Source: Neobacillus niacini
GTDB taxonomy: Bacteria; Bacillota; Bacilli; Bacillales; Cytobacillaceae
Reading direction: 5' to 3'
Assembly (NCBI RefSeq): GCF_000759675.1
Contig: NZ_BAWM01000020.1
Coordinates: forward strand, 339,855-403,854
DNA: 64,000 nucleotides
Shown piece after piece: positions 7,862-16,479 of this stretch. Positions within the stretch are counted from its first letter, which is position 1, and every line of letters begins with the position of its first letter. The position numbers and the translations under genes are program-made. The notes beneath the pieces are model-generated. The model made no database searches, was not told the DNA's origin, and was given only the letters and a program-made list of their open reading frames with translations.

Positions 7862-8761
7862 TTAGAAAACGATCGTTTTGTTTTGATGGACAATAATCCG
7901 GTCTTCAATATGCCATTTTACCGCTCGAGCCAAAACACTTCTTTCCACTCTTCGTCCAATTTTTTTCAGATTGTCCACATCATCACGGTGATCGACGCGG
8001 GCAATATCCTGTTCAATAATTGGTCCTTCATCAAGGTCATTGGTTACATAATGGGAGGTCGCTCCAATTAACTTTACACCGCGGGCATGGGCACGCTCGT
8101 ATGGTCTTGCACCAATAAACGCAGGTAAAAAAGAATGATGAATATTAATGATTTTCTTTGGATTTGCTGCGACAAATTTAGGAGTTAAGATTTGCATATA
8201 ACGCGCCAATATCACTAAATCAATCTCATACTCTTCTAATAGCTCAAGCTGCTTGGCTTCCACCTGTTCTCGAATATCCTTATTCGCAGGAATATAGTAA
8301 AACGGGATATTCAATCCTTCCACCGCATCTCTTGCTTCCTCATGGTTACTGATAACAAGGGCAATGTCCGCCATTAAATCACCGCTTTGCCATTCCCATA
8401 GCAGTTCGAGCAAACAATGAAGCTCCTTCGACACAAAGATTGCTGCTTTTTTCACATGATAGACATGCGTTAATTTCCAATCCATCGAAAACTTCTCAGC
8501 AATCGCAGCAAACTGCTCCTCCATCTTCTTCGCCTTTTCCTTTAGACCCGAGCATTCGAATTCAATTCGGATAAAAAACACTCCGCCTTCTGGATTGGTA
8601 GAATATTGACTCGATTCCATGATATTGGCTTGATACGAAAATAAAAATTGCGAGATGGCTGAAACAATCCCTGGCTGGTCCGGACAGCTGACAAGCAAAC
8701 GTCCACGATTACGGTTCTCTTGTTGAAATTTTTCTAATTGGTCTTTAATATATGATTTCAT
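7862..8761 (-). CDS. purU: Formyltetrahydrofolate deformylase
   Basis: PurU hydrolyses 10-formyl-THF to formate and THF, balancing the one-carbon pool. The 299-residue protein has an N-terminal ACT domain (LLVSCPDQPGIVSAISQFLF) and a C-terminal formyltransferase fold with NIHHSFLPAFIGARPYERAH and GATSHYVTNDLDEGPIIEQD. These contain the catalytic Asn/His/Asp set of this family. A longer reading with 34 extra residues is open upstream, but AGGAG sits 8 nt before the ATG at 8761 and that start matches the family. It stands alone, divergent from the phosphoesterase gene. Confidence 0.95.
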   Translation of the reverse strand: MKSYIKDQLEKFQQENRNRGRLLVSCPDQPGIVSAISQFLFSYQANIMESSQYSTNPEGGVFFIRIEFECSGLKEKAKKMEEQFAAIAEKFSMDWKLTHVYHVKKAAIFVSKELHCLLELLWEWQSGDLMADIALVISNHEEARDAVEGLNIPFYYIPANKDIREQVEAKQLELLEEYEIDLVILARYMQILTPKFVAANPKKIINIHHSFLPAFIGARPYERAHARGVKLIGATSHYVTNDLDEGPIIEQDIARVDHRDDVDNLKKIGRRVERSVLARAVKWHIEDRIIVHQNKTIVF

Positions 8762-8904
8762 CGTCATAACTCCTATATTATTATTAGAAAGATTATACAG
8801 CAGACAGCTCTTATAGGCTAAGTTTTTTTTGGAAATTCTATACAAATTCGATTTTACAAACAAATAATGGTAATATTTTTTATATAAAGGAGGTTGGTCA
8901 TGAT

Positions 8905-9624
8905 ATGAAAATTGCTTTCATTTCTGACATTCACGGGAATGCTATCGCGCTTGAGGCTGTTCTCGAGGATATTAAGAAGCAAGGGATTGATAAAACTTAT
9001 GTGCTTGGTGACATCTGTTATCGTGGACCAGAGCCTAAACGTTCTCTTGACCTAGTCCGCTCTTTACATACTGAAGTAATTAAAGGAAATGCCGATGAAT
9101 GGGTGGTGCGCGGTGTCCGGGAAGGTGAAGTGGCTGATCAAGTCCTAGGGTTAATGAACCATGAACGTCAATGGATTGTGGAACAACTAGAACCATCAGA
9201 CATCGAATATTTAGAGATCCTGCCTGCTCAATTAAATATTTCCATCGAAGATGTTGAGATTTCAGCGTTCCACGCTACTCCAACGAGTTTATTTGACATC
9301 GTTCTTCCAAATGCAGATGACAACCAAATCGAAACCGTATTGATGCATGCACAAGAAGCACAAGTATATGTTTATGCACATATCCACAAACCTTATATTA
9401 GATTTTTAAATGGCAAGGTCATTATGAATATCGGCAGTGTCGGTTTACCGTTCGATGGTCTGGCAAAAGCCTCTTATGGTCTAGTTGACATCGAGGATGG
9501 TCATTTGAAAACATCCATCAGGAGAGTAGGTTACGAACTCGAAAGGGTCGTGAAACTCTATCATGAACTCAATTATCCAAATGCGGAAATGATGAGTAAC
9601 GTTATTCGGACTGCTAGAATTTAA
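8905..9624 (+). CDS. Calcineurin-like metallophosphoesterase
   Basis: This is a 239-residue metal-dependent phosphoesterase of the YfcE/MJ0936 type. The metal-site motifs appear in order: ISDIHGN (D-x-H), VLGDICYRGPEP (GD), IKGNADEWV (GN-D/E), SAFHATPTS (H), and VYAHIHKPYI (GH-x-H equivalent) near residue 155. The substrate cannot be read from sequence; relatives cut phosphodiesters or diadenosine polyphosphates. AAGGAGG lies 11 nt before the ATG. A two-codon ATGATATGA overlaps the start. It is monocistronic with a terminator directly after it. Confidence 0.88.
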   Translation: MKIAFISDIHGNAIALEAVLEDIKKQGIDKTYVLGDICYRGPEPKRSLDLVRSLHTEVIKGNADEWVVRGVREGEVADQVLGLMNHERQWIVEQLEPSDIEYLEILPAQLNISIEDVEISAFHATPTSLFDIVLPNADDNQIETVLMHAQEAQVYVYAHIHKPYIRFLNGKVIMNIGSVGLPFDGLAKASYGLVDIEDGHLKTSIRRVGYELERVVKLYHELNYPNAEMMSNVIRTARI

Positions 9625-9627
9625 TGA

Positions 9628-9663
9628 CAAAATCGCTGCTCACTTAATGGCAGCGGTTTTGCT
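9628..9663 (+). terminator. Rho-independent terminator
   Basis: caaaatcgctgc pairs with gcagcggttttg (9650-9661) around a short loop. Confidence 0.8.
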
Positions 9664-9690
9664 TTGACTTATGAAAAAAGGAGTAAAAAA

Positions 9691-10164
9691 ATGCAGTTAT
9701 TGGTAAGAAATATGACTGAGGAATATGCAAAACAAATCCTGACTTGGAAATACGAAGCACCCTATGATTTTTATAATAATGAAGAAAGCTCTAAATCTCA
9801 TAGCGAATTGCTAGAAAACCCCTATTATGCAGTATTGAATCAAACCAATGAACTGGTTGGTTTCTTTTGTATTGGAAGCGCGGCACAAGTCCCATACGGT
9901 TCTACAGTTGGAGCCTATCACGAGGATATAACGGATATCGGAATTGGAATGAATCCTTCCTTAACCGGTAAAGGTTTGGGAGCAAAATTCTTCTCGTTTA
10001 TCCTATCTTATATTCAAGAAACCTATAAGGTTGATTCTATCCGGTTAACGGTTGCAAAATTTAATCAAAGAGCCATTCATCTTTATACGAAACTTGGATT
10101 TGATAAAAAAGTTGAGTTTAGTAGAGAAACAACAGAATTTATTACGATGGTAAAAAATTATTAA
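9691..10164 (+). CDS. GNAT family N-acetyltransferase
   Basis: The 157-residue protein has the GNAT fold: strands LLVRNMTEEYAKQILTW, then GFFCIGSA, the acetyl-CoA pyrophosphate loop region IGMNPSLTGKGLGAKFFSF (Q/R-x-x-G-x-G/A form), and RLTVAKFNQRAIHLYTKLGF. It transfers an acetyl group to an amine; the substrate is unknown. RimI/RimJ-like small-molecule or ribosomal targets are possible. The ATG at 9691 has AAAGGAG 7 nt upstream, which is preferred over an upstream TTG in the preceding terminator region. Confidence 0.88.
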   Translation: MQLLVRNMTEEYAKQILTWKYEAPYDFYNNEESSKSHSELLENPYYAVLNQTNELVGFFCIGSAAQVPYGSTVGAYHEDITDIGIGMNPSLTGKGLGAKFFSFILSYIQETYKVDSIRLTVAKFNQRAIHLYTKLGFDKKVEFSRETTEFITMVKNY

Positions 10165-10173
10165 TAATTAAGT

Positions 10174-10200
10174 GCCGTAGACAATACTGTCTCCGGCCTT
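10174..10200. terminator. Possible bidirectional terminator
   Basis: GCCGTAGACA (10174-10183) pairs with TGTCTCCGGC (10188-10197) with one mismatch, between the convergent GNAT and GGDEF-EAL genes. T runs are weak. Confidence 0.5.
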
Positions 10201-12292
10201 ATTGAAATTTACCCTGTAATCCCTGCCGTTCAGTCGTAAAAAAAATCTCAACCCTATCAACACTCGTTGGCCTGCTAAAATAGTAGCCCTGCATGTTATG
10301 ACAGCCGATACTGCATAAGAATTGATATTGTTCTACCTCTTCTACACCCTCTGCTACAACATTCATTCCTAGGTTTCTTCCCATTGCTACTAATGTTCGA
10401 CAGACAGACCGCTGATTTTTATTCTCTAACCCTTCTATAAAGGATTTATCAATTTTTATCGTATTAAATGGATATTGCACAAGGTAACTAATCGAAGAAT
10501 AACCAACACCAAAATCATCGAGGATGATATCGACTCCATTATCCTGTAATTCTTTGATCGTATTTAACGTTTTCTGGACATTGGTCATTGCGGTTCTTTC
10601 TGTGATTTCAATTTTCAAAAGATTAGATGGGAGCTGATAGCGTTCCAATGTGTCCTTGACACTTTCCAGGAACGACTCCAAATTAATTTGCCTAGCTGGC
10701 ACATTAATCGATACATAAAATGGCGGCAAGTTCATATCTGCCCATACTTTACGCTGTCCGCAGGCTGTTTCCAACACCCAGTTGCCTAACTTTATGATTA
10801 ACTCCGACTCTTCAGCAATTTGAATAAATTCTCCTGGTGGTATTGCCCCCAAAACAGGATGATTCCATCGAAGCAGTGCTTCTAGCCCTATCACTTGTTT
10901 TCCGTACACATCCACAATCGGTTGATATTCTAAGTATAATTCATTCTTTTCAATGGCTTTATGAAGGTATTGTTCAAGCAGCAGTTTTCGCGAAAGACTT
11001 TTCGACATTCCTATTTCATAAGGCTGAATTCCTACTCCGCTTTCCTTTGCAAGGTTCATGGCATGATCTGCCTTTTGAATTAATCCTTCAGCCTCATACC
11101 CATGATCAGGGAAAATACTCATACCGATGCTGGCACTCAGTACATACTCATTATCAAGCAGTCGGATTGGATCTGCGATTACCCCATTAATCCTCGCTGC
11201 CGTTTCATGAAGGTCCTCTTTTGTGGACAAGTTTTTAAGCAATATGACAAACTCATCCCCGCCTTGTCGAGAGATAATATCATCACTTCTCAAACTGTCC
11301 TTCAACCGGTCCGCAATGACCTGTAAAACCTTATCCCCCATCTTATGACCAAGGGAATCATTGATAAATTTAAAACGGTCAAGATCCAAGAATAAGATCC
11401 CAACCATCATTTTCTTTTCCTTTGCTTCCGATAATGATTTATGAAGTTCATGATCCAATTTCCTTCTATTTGGCAAACCGGTTAAAGAATCGTGAAAAGC
11501 TAAAAAAGTTAATTTTTCCTCTGCCTTTTTTCGCTTTGTAATATCCACTACAATCCGATCCAACCTGACTGGCTCATAGGAATGCTCTGAAAAAATAGGA
11601 ACGATAAAATCAGAAACCCACTTTTGCTCACCGCTTTTACTAACAATACGGTATTCATGCAGAGAAGATTTCCCCTGCTTCACCAGCTCGATTTGCCTTA
11701 ATGCACCCTTTTTATCCGCAGGCAGGATGAGTTGTTCCCACAAATGTGATTCCGTAAGAAACTCGTCTTCACGATAGCCAAAAATGGTCTGACATACTGG
11801 CGAAATCGAAATGGTCTCCATGGTTTTGGCATCCAGCGTCCATAAACAAATCTCAATGCCCGTAAAGATATTATCCCAATTACTAGGGATCGAACGAGTG
11901 GAATGATGTTTTTCGTTCGTCGCAGCGGTAATATAGCCACAGATACCCAGAATCACACCATCTACTTCAACTGGAATGGAAAGAATATTTACGACCATTA
12001 CATGACCGTTCCGATGTCTTAGCTTCGTTTGAAAGCTTAACCTGTCTCCCTTAAGAACAGCTTTTATATGCTCGATCGCCTTATCAATCTCCTCTTCTTC
12101 TAAAAACGAAACAAAATTCCGTTGATATTCATAATGTCTGTTATAACCTAGTAATTCTTGAACAGCTTTATTTGAAAAAACAATACTGCCCTCCAAATCT
12201 ATCAAATAACAAGGATATGGCACACCGGAAAGTAAAGGCTTACAAATTTCAACAAAAGAACTCATATCAGACTTTGTGACCTTATTTCTCAA
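10199..12292 (-). CDS. PAS-PAS-GGDEF-EAL cyclic-di-GMP turnover protein
   Basis: The 697-residue cytoplasmic signalling protein should make and/or degrade c-di-GMP. Two PAS sensor domains (about 20-125 and 145-255) precede GGDEF (about 260-420) and EAL (about 435-680). The GGDEF site is intact (RQGGDEF) and carries the product-inhibition I-site RSDD five residues before it. The EAL domain has EALLRW, EITERTA, DDFGVGYSS and KIDKSFIE, so both activities look possible. No membrane segment is seen. The start is TTG at 12292, seven bases after AAAGGAG; the upstream GTG has no ribosome binding site. It is monocistronic. The ligand of the PAS domains is unknown. Confidence 0.93.
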   Translation of the reverse strand: MRNKVTKSDMSSFVEICKPLLSGVPYPCYLIDLEGSIVFSNKAVQELLGYNRHYEYQRNFVSFLEEEEIDKAIEHIKAVLKGDRLSFQTKLRHRNGHVMVVNILSIPVEVDGVILGICGYITAATNEKHHSTRSIPSNWDNIFTGIEICLWTLDAKTMETISISPVCQTIFGYREDEFLTESHLWEQLILPADKKGALRQIELVKQGKSSLHEYRIVSKSGEQKWVSDFIVPIFSEHSYEPVRLDRIVVDITKRKKAEEKLTFLAFHDSLTGLPNRRKLDHELHKSLSEAKEKKMMVGILFLDLDRFKFINDSLGHKMGDKVLQVIADRLKDSLRSDDIISRQGGDEFVILLKNLSTKEDLHETAARINGVIADPIRLLDNEYVLSASIGMSIFPDHGYEAEGLIQKADHAMNLAKESGVGIQPYEIGMSKSLSRKLLLEQYLHKAIEKNELYLEYQPIVDVYGKQVIGLEALLRWNHPVLGAIPPGEFIQIAEESELIIKLGNWVLETACGQRKVWADMNLPPFYVSINVPARQINLESFLESVKDTLERYQLPSNLLKIEITERTAMTNVQKTLNTIKELQDNGVDIILDDFGVGYSSISYLVQYPFNTIKIDKSFIEGLENKNQRSVCRTLVAMGRNLGMNVVAEGVEEVEQYQFLCSIGCHNMQGYYFSRPTSVDRVEIFFTTERQGLQGKFQ

Positions 12293-12416
12293 GAGAAAAC
12301 TCCTTTCCACGATCACTGAGAATCAAACATTTACTTAATGTGACCATATCCTAAACTCTCGTAAATAGATGTGATAGATATCAACAAACTCAGACATTTT
12401 TTTCACCTTCTACTTC

Positions 12417-12434
12417 TAATCAAACGTTTGATTA
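12417..12434. promoter_or_regulatory. Perfect 18-bp palindrome, likely operator
   Basis: TAATCAAACGTTTGATTA is perfectly self-complementary. It lies about 125 bp upstream of the PAS-GGDEF-EAL start. The form resembles TetR-family operators, but no TetR gene is in the window. Confidence 0.5.
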
Positions 12435-12731
12435 AAAGTACCTCAATACCTTAGGAAAAACGAACCTATATCAATTTCCCAGAAAATAACCTGTCGAATT
12501 AAAACTGGTTATTTTTATAGAATAAAGTCGAAAACAAAATCACCTAGTATGACAGGCTTTTTGTTTTTTCTCATTTTCTTTTTGGTATTCTATAATCAGG
12601 TACATGTTACTTAATCAATATGAATTAAGTAATTTGAACCATTGTTGCTGAAAGCGCATTAATTTATAATGAATGATACCAATCGAAAAAATAAAAAGAT
12701 AATCTACAACTATAAAAAGGGAGTGGATTTC

Positions 12732-12845
12732 ATGGACGAGCAGGGTAATTTCGCTTATGGGCTAGTTTGGGGTACTTCTTTAAGTGTACCATTATGGATT
12801 GCGTTTTTCGGTTGGATAAAATTAATCATTCGATTTATATTTTAA
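12732..12845 (+). CDS. Small membrane protein, 37 residues
   Basis: A short reading frame (MDEQGNFAYGLVWGTSLSVP, then LWIAFFGWIKLIIRFIF) starts at an ATG preceded by GGGAG at 8 nt. One hydrophobic segment covers most of its length. A TATAAT about 140 bp upstream (near 12590) and a strong terminator 15 bp after the stop frame it as an independent transcription unit. Function unknown; the residues do not match a family I can name. The remaining sequence between 12293 and 12731 shows only the palindrome at 12417. Confidence 0.6.
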   Translation: MDEQGNFAYGLVWGTSLSVPLWIAFFGWIKLIIRFIF

Positions 12846-12859
12846 TTCATATAAATAAT

Positions 12860-12898
12860 AAAATACCCTTGCCCGCTGCTGCGGACAAGGGTATTTTT
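12860..12898. terminator. Bidirectional terminator
   Basis: AAAATACCCTTG and CAAGGGTATTTT enclose a second stem (CCGC/GCGG). A/T runs on both sides serve the small ORF on the plus strand and galE on the minus strand. Confidence 0.9.
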
Positions 12899-12900
12899 TA

Positions 12901-13872
12901 TTAATACTGCTGATTGTTATGCCATTTCCAGGCATCTGCAATAATCTGTTCCAAACTCCGCTCGGCTTTCCAGCCTAATTCACTGTAAATCTTTTGTGAT
13001 GAAGCGACCAGCCTAGCAGGGTCCCCTGCACGACGATCAGCCATTTCAACATTTGCTTTTACCCCAGTTACCTTCTCGCACGTCTCAATTACCTCTTTTA
13101 CCGAAAACCCGAGACCATTTCCTAAATTATAGACCTCAGCACTTTTCTTCTCACTTAATAACGCCTCTAGTGCAAGGATATGTGCACTGGCCAAATCAGT
13201 AACATGTATGTAATCACGGATACATGTACCGTCAGCGGTATCATAATCAGAGCCGAAAACAGAGACCTTTTCGCGCTGACCTAATAGCTGCTGAAGAATA
13301 ATCGGAATTAAATGTGTTTCTGGGTCATGGCTTTCACCAATCTTAGAGGATTCATGAGCACCTGCCGCATTAAAATAACGAAGAACTACATAGCGCAAGC
13401 CATAGGCTTTAGAAAAATCAGCAAGCATTTGTTCTATCATTAATTTAGAATGACCATAAGGGTTGATCGGTGATGTTACGGTTTGTTCATCAATGATCTC
13501 AACATTTGGTATCCCGTAAGTGGCTGCCGTTGAAGAAAAAATAAAGTTTTTCACATTGTTTTTCATCATTACTTTTAAAAGAGTTAATGTAGATGCTACA
13601 TTATTTTCATAATACTTGAGAGGATCAACCACTGACTCTCCTACCAAGCTAAATGCCGCAAAATGCATAACAGCCTTAATTGGATAACTAGAGAAGATCA
13701 TTTGTAAGTCTTCTTCATTTCCAAGATTCCCCTCGACAAAAATGGCTCTTGTATCAATCGCTTCACGATGACCTGTAGACAAGTTGTCTAAGACAATTAC
13801 CTCTTCTTTTTCCACTAATTCCTTAACAAGATGACTGCCTATATAACCAGCACCGCCAACGACAAGTATCAT
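12901..13872 (-). CDS. galE: UDP-glucose 4-epimerase
   Basis: GalE interconverts UDP-glucose and UDP-galactose in galactose use and glycan synthesis. The protein of about 323 residues has the NAD motif VVGGAGYIGSHL, the region DNLSTGHREA, the catalytic SSTAATYG with YGHSK (Tyr, Lys), and GTCIRDYIHVTDLA. The ATG at 13872 has GAGGAG 8 nt upstream; the ATG two codons earlier is too close to it. It stands alone, downstream of no other sugar gene, but would serve the LacZ-derived galactose of the right-hand region. Confidence 0.95.
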   Translation of the reverse strand: MILVVGGAGYIGSHLVKELVEKEEVIVLDNLSTGHREAIDTRAIFVEGNLGNEEDLQMIFSSYPIKAVMHFAAFSLVGESVVDPLKYYENNVASTLTLLKVMMKNNVKNFIFSSTAATYGIPNVEIIDEQTVTSPINPYGHSKLMIEQMLADFSKAYGLRYVVLRYFNAAGAHESSKIGESHDPETHLIPIILQQLLGQREKVSVFGSDYDTADGTCIRDYIHVTDLASAHILALEALLSEKKSAEVYNLGNGLGFSVKEVIETCEKVTGVKANVEMADRRAGDPARLVASSQKIYSELGWKAERSLEQIIADAWKWHNNQQY

Positions 13873-14095
13873 AATCATTTCTCCTCATGAAAAATTATTT
13901 ATTCAATAAATATCATTTTATCACAAATTTATTGTAACAAAATTACTTTTACTTTCGTCAAATTCGCATGATTGAAATTATTGGAAATTAAATAGGTTGA
14001 AAAGGGGGAATATTTGGAATATAATTTTCTTTACGTGACACTACTTCTATTATACAAATGTAATAATTTAGAGAGGGAAAATGGGGTGAGAGAAT

Positions 14096-16162
14096 TTGAA
14101 GATTGTTAGATTAATTACATACTATCTACTTGGAATCGTATCTATATTTTGTGTAAGTATTTTCCCACAATATTTTTCCACTAGAGAAAATCCAGTTTCA
14201 CCAGGGTATTTTGAACAATTAATCTCTTTTGGCAAGGACTTGTTTAAATCAGAATCATGGATATATAAGTTCGAAAGTTCGCAAACTGGCGGTACCCCAA
14301 TGATGGAGATTATGGGACCGGCATTTATTTATTCCATGCAAATTCTCTTAGGTGCTCTATTGGCAGGGTTCAGTATAGCGCTTTTTCTTGCTTTAGGGTC
14401 ATCCTTTTTACCCAAAGCCGTACTTAGTCCGATAAAAAGAATACTTGATGTTTTAGAGTCTGTTCCTGATTTAATCCTCGCTTCGTTATTACAAGTATTA
14501 TCTATTGTTATCTTTAAGTCGTTTGGAGTTGATTTATTTCGGGTTGCCAGCTATACAGAAAAAGCTTATTTTGCTCCGATTGTCACTTTGGCAATTTTAC
14601 CGCTTGTGTCCATGTTCAAGATTTTACTCCTTATGATCGAGGAAGAATTTTTGAAGGTTTATGTCACCTTTGTAAAAAGCAAAGGGATAGACAAATTCAA
14701 TATTTTAATCAAACATGTATTAAAAAATATCATGCCACTTTCGTTTCATCACATTAAGATTATTATTTGGGGGACACTCTCCAGCCAATTTATTATTGAA
14801 CGGGTGTTTAATGTCCACGGACTAACATTCTACTTACTTGATAACTTCCAACCGATAACGATTTTTGTTACACTCGGTCTTATTTTTACACCCTTTTACT
14901 TTCTATTCCAGTTAGTAGATATTTGGCTTAAAGAAGATCAACCACTATCATACGAACCGAGACGAGGTTCCTGGTGGCGCAAATGGCGTATGGGAAATAT
15001 GGTTGCAGGGACAAAGAGGTTCTTTGAAAACATCCTTTATTCTTTCCAATCTATTAATCTAAGAAAAATATCGCCCTTCCGCCCTATTATCCATGCACTG
15101 TTTACATTTTGGAGGCATATGAAAAATTGGAAGTTCGCACTTGGAGCCTTATTTTTCATTGTAACCATCAGCTACAGCATCATTTATTCGGTTACAACCG
15201 ATAACCACGTCGATCAAGTAAGACTTTATTACTCAGAAGATGGTATGAAGCTGATAAGTGCCATGCCGCATGCACCAACAAAGCCTTTTTTCTTTGGTTC
15301 AGACAAACTAGGGTTCAGCCTATTTGACCAATTAGTGATTGGCGCGAAGTATACGTTGATCTTTGCCTTGTTAATAGCCTTATTGCGTGTTCTCGGCGGG
15401 CTTTTGTTTGGTATCTTTTATGCTTTTCACTTAGGACCCCGCAACCAGCAATGGCTTGGAAAGTTAATAGATTCCATTCATTTCCTCCCTTTAAGCTTGG
15501 TTGCGTACATCTTGTTGGCACCAATCTTAATGCCGACATTAACCGGTTTGGGCTATGAATTCACCTATACCTTTACCGAGCGAATTTTATTAGAAATGTT
15601 CATCTTAACCATCCTAGTTGTTCCGTTAACAACGGTTTTATTAGGAAAAGAGATACAGCGAGTTCTGGATTATGAATTTATTTCCAGTGCGCGAGTTTTA
15701 GGCGGTAACAGATTTCATCTATTCTGGCGTCACATATTCCCGCATATTGGTCCCCGTTTAACGATTTTATTTGGGACTCAATTTATCCAAGTATTATTAA
15801 TCTTTATTCATTTAGGGATTTTTAAATTTTTCTTTGGCGGGACAAAACTTAGCTTTGATCCGATGGGAGGGGATCCTCCAGTATCACTGACAAATGAATG
15901 GTCAGGATTAATTGGCGATTTAGGAAGAACCACCATCAGTTCAGGCCGCTACTGGTACTTGTGGATTTTAGCTGCTTTCATGCTTGCGATTTTTGCAATG
16001 CAGCTCATTATTCAGGGAGTGAAAGAAGTTCAGCAAGTAAAAGTGGGAGTGTTATATATACTTCCAAAAACCCGTAAACAAAAGGTCAAGAAGAAAGAAA
16101 AAGAGGTTCAGTCCTATAAGGTAACAAAGGAAAGCTTTAGGGGTATTGAAAGAGGAATTTAG
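14096..16162 (+). CDS. Fused OppB-OppC-like ABC transporter permease
   Basis: The 688-residue membrane protein contains two binding-protein-dependent permease domains in one chain. The first (about 1-300) is DppB/OppB-like with an EAA loop at EEFLKVYVTFVKSKGIDKFN. The second (about 340-665) is DppC/OppC-like with its EAA loop at YEFISSARVLGGNRFHLFW. Peptide or nickel importers normally use two separate subunits. The start is TTG with GGGGTGAG upstream. No ATPase or binding protein is next to it, so it must borrow them or act with distant genes. A charged Lys-rich C-terminal tail is present. Confidence 0.8.
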   Translation: MKIVRLITYYLLGIVSIFCVSIFPQYFSTRENPVSPGYFEQLISFGKDLFKSESWIYKFESSQTGGTPMMEIMGPAFIYSMQILLGALLAGFSIALFLALGSSFLPKAVLSPIKRILDVLESVPDLILASLLQVLSIVIFKSFGVDLFRVASYTEKAYFAPIVTLAILPLVSMFKILLLMIEEEFLKVYVTFVKSKGIDKFNILIKHVLKNIMPLSFHHIKIIIWGTLSSQFIIERVFNVHGLTFYLLDNFQPITIFVTLGLIFTPFYFLFQLVDIWLKEDQPLSYEPRRGSWWRKWRMGNMVAGTKRFFENILYSFQSINLRKISPFRPIIHALFTFWRHMKNWKFALGALFFIVTISYSIIYSVTTDNHVDQVRLYYSEDGMKLISAMPHAPTKPFFFGSDKLGFSLFDQLVIGAKYTLIFALLIALLRVLGGLLFGIFYAFHLGPRNQQWLGKLIDSIHFLPLSLVAYILLAPILMPTLTGLGYEFTYTFTERILLEMFILTILVVPLTTVLLGKEIQRVLDYEFISSARVLGGNRFHLFWRHIFPHIGPRLTILFGTQFIQVLLIFIHLGIFKFFFGGTKLSFDPMGGDPPVSLTNEWSGLIGDLGRTTISSGRYWYLWILAAFMLAIFAMQLIIQGVKEVQQVKVGVLYILPKTRKQKVKKKEKEVQSYKVTKESFRGIERGI

Positions 16163-16207
16163 GTAATTGTCTTTTCATAACGTTAGTGGTAACCATGAGC
16201 ACTCCTT

Positions 16208-16467
16208 GGTTACCACTTTTTCGATTCCCACTTGATTTCAGTCACCAAGAGCACTCCTTGGTTACCACTTTTCTGATTTTCCTTTGATTTGGGTCACCAA
16301 GAGCTCTTCTTGGTTACCACTTTTTTGATTTTCCTTTGATTTCGGTCACCAAAAGCCCTTCTTGGTTACCACTTTTTCGATTTTCCTTTGATTTCGGTCA
16401 CCAAGAGCCCTTCTTGGTGACCACTTTTTCGATTTTCCTTTGATTTCGGTCACCATGAACATTCTAT
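16208..16467. repeat. Five tandem 52-bp hairpin repeats
   Basis: Units start at 16208, 16260, 16312, 16364 and 16416, each exactly 52 bp, with a partial unit before. Across each junction GGTCACCAAGA and TCTTGGTTACC form an 11-bp imperfect stem with a 4-5 nt loop, followed by ACTTTTT. The first hairpin (16188-16222) can act as the terminator of the permease gene, and the array repeats that terminator-like block. It fills the convergent gap between the permease and the XRE regulator. Confidence 0.9.
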
Positions 16468-16479
16468 GGTTAATTTTCA

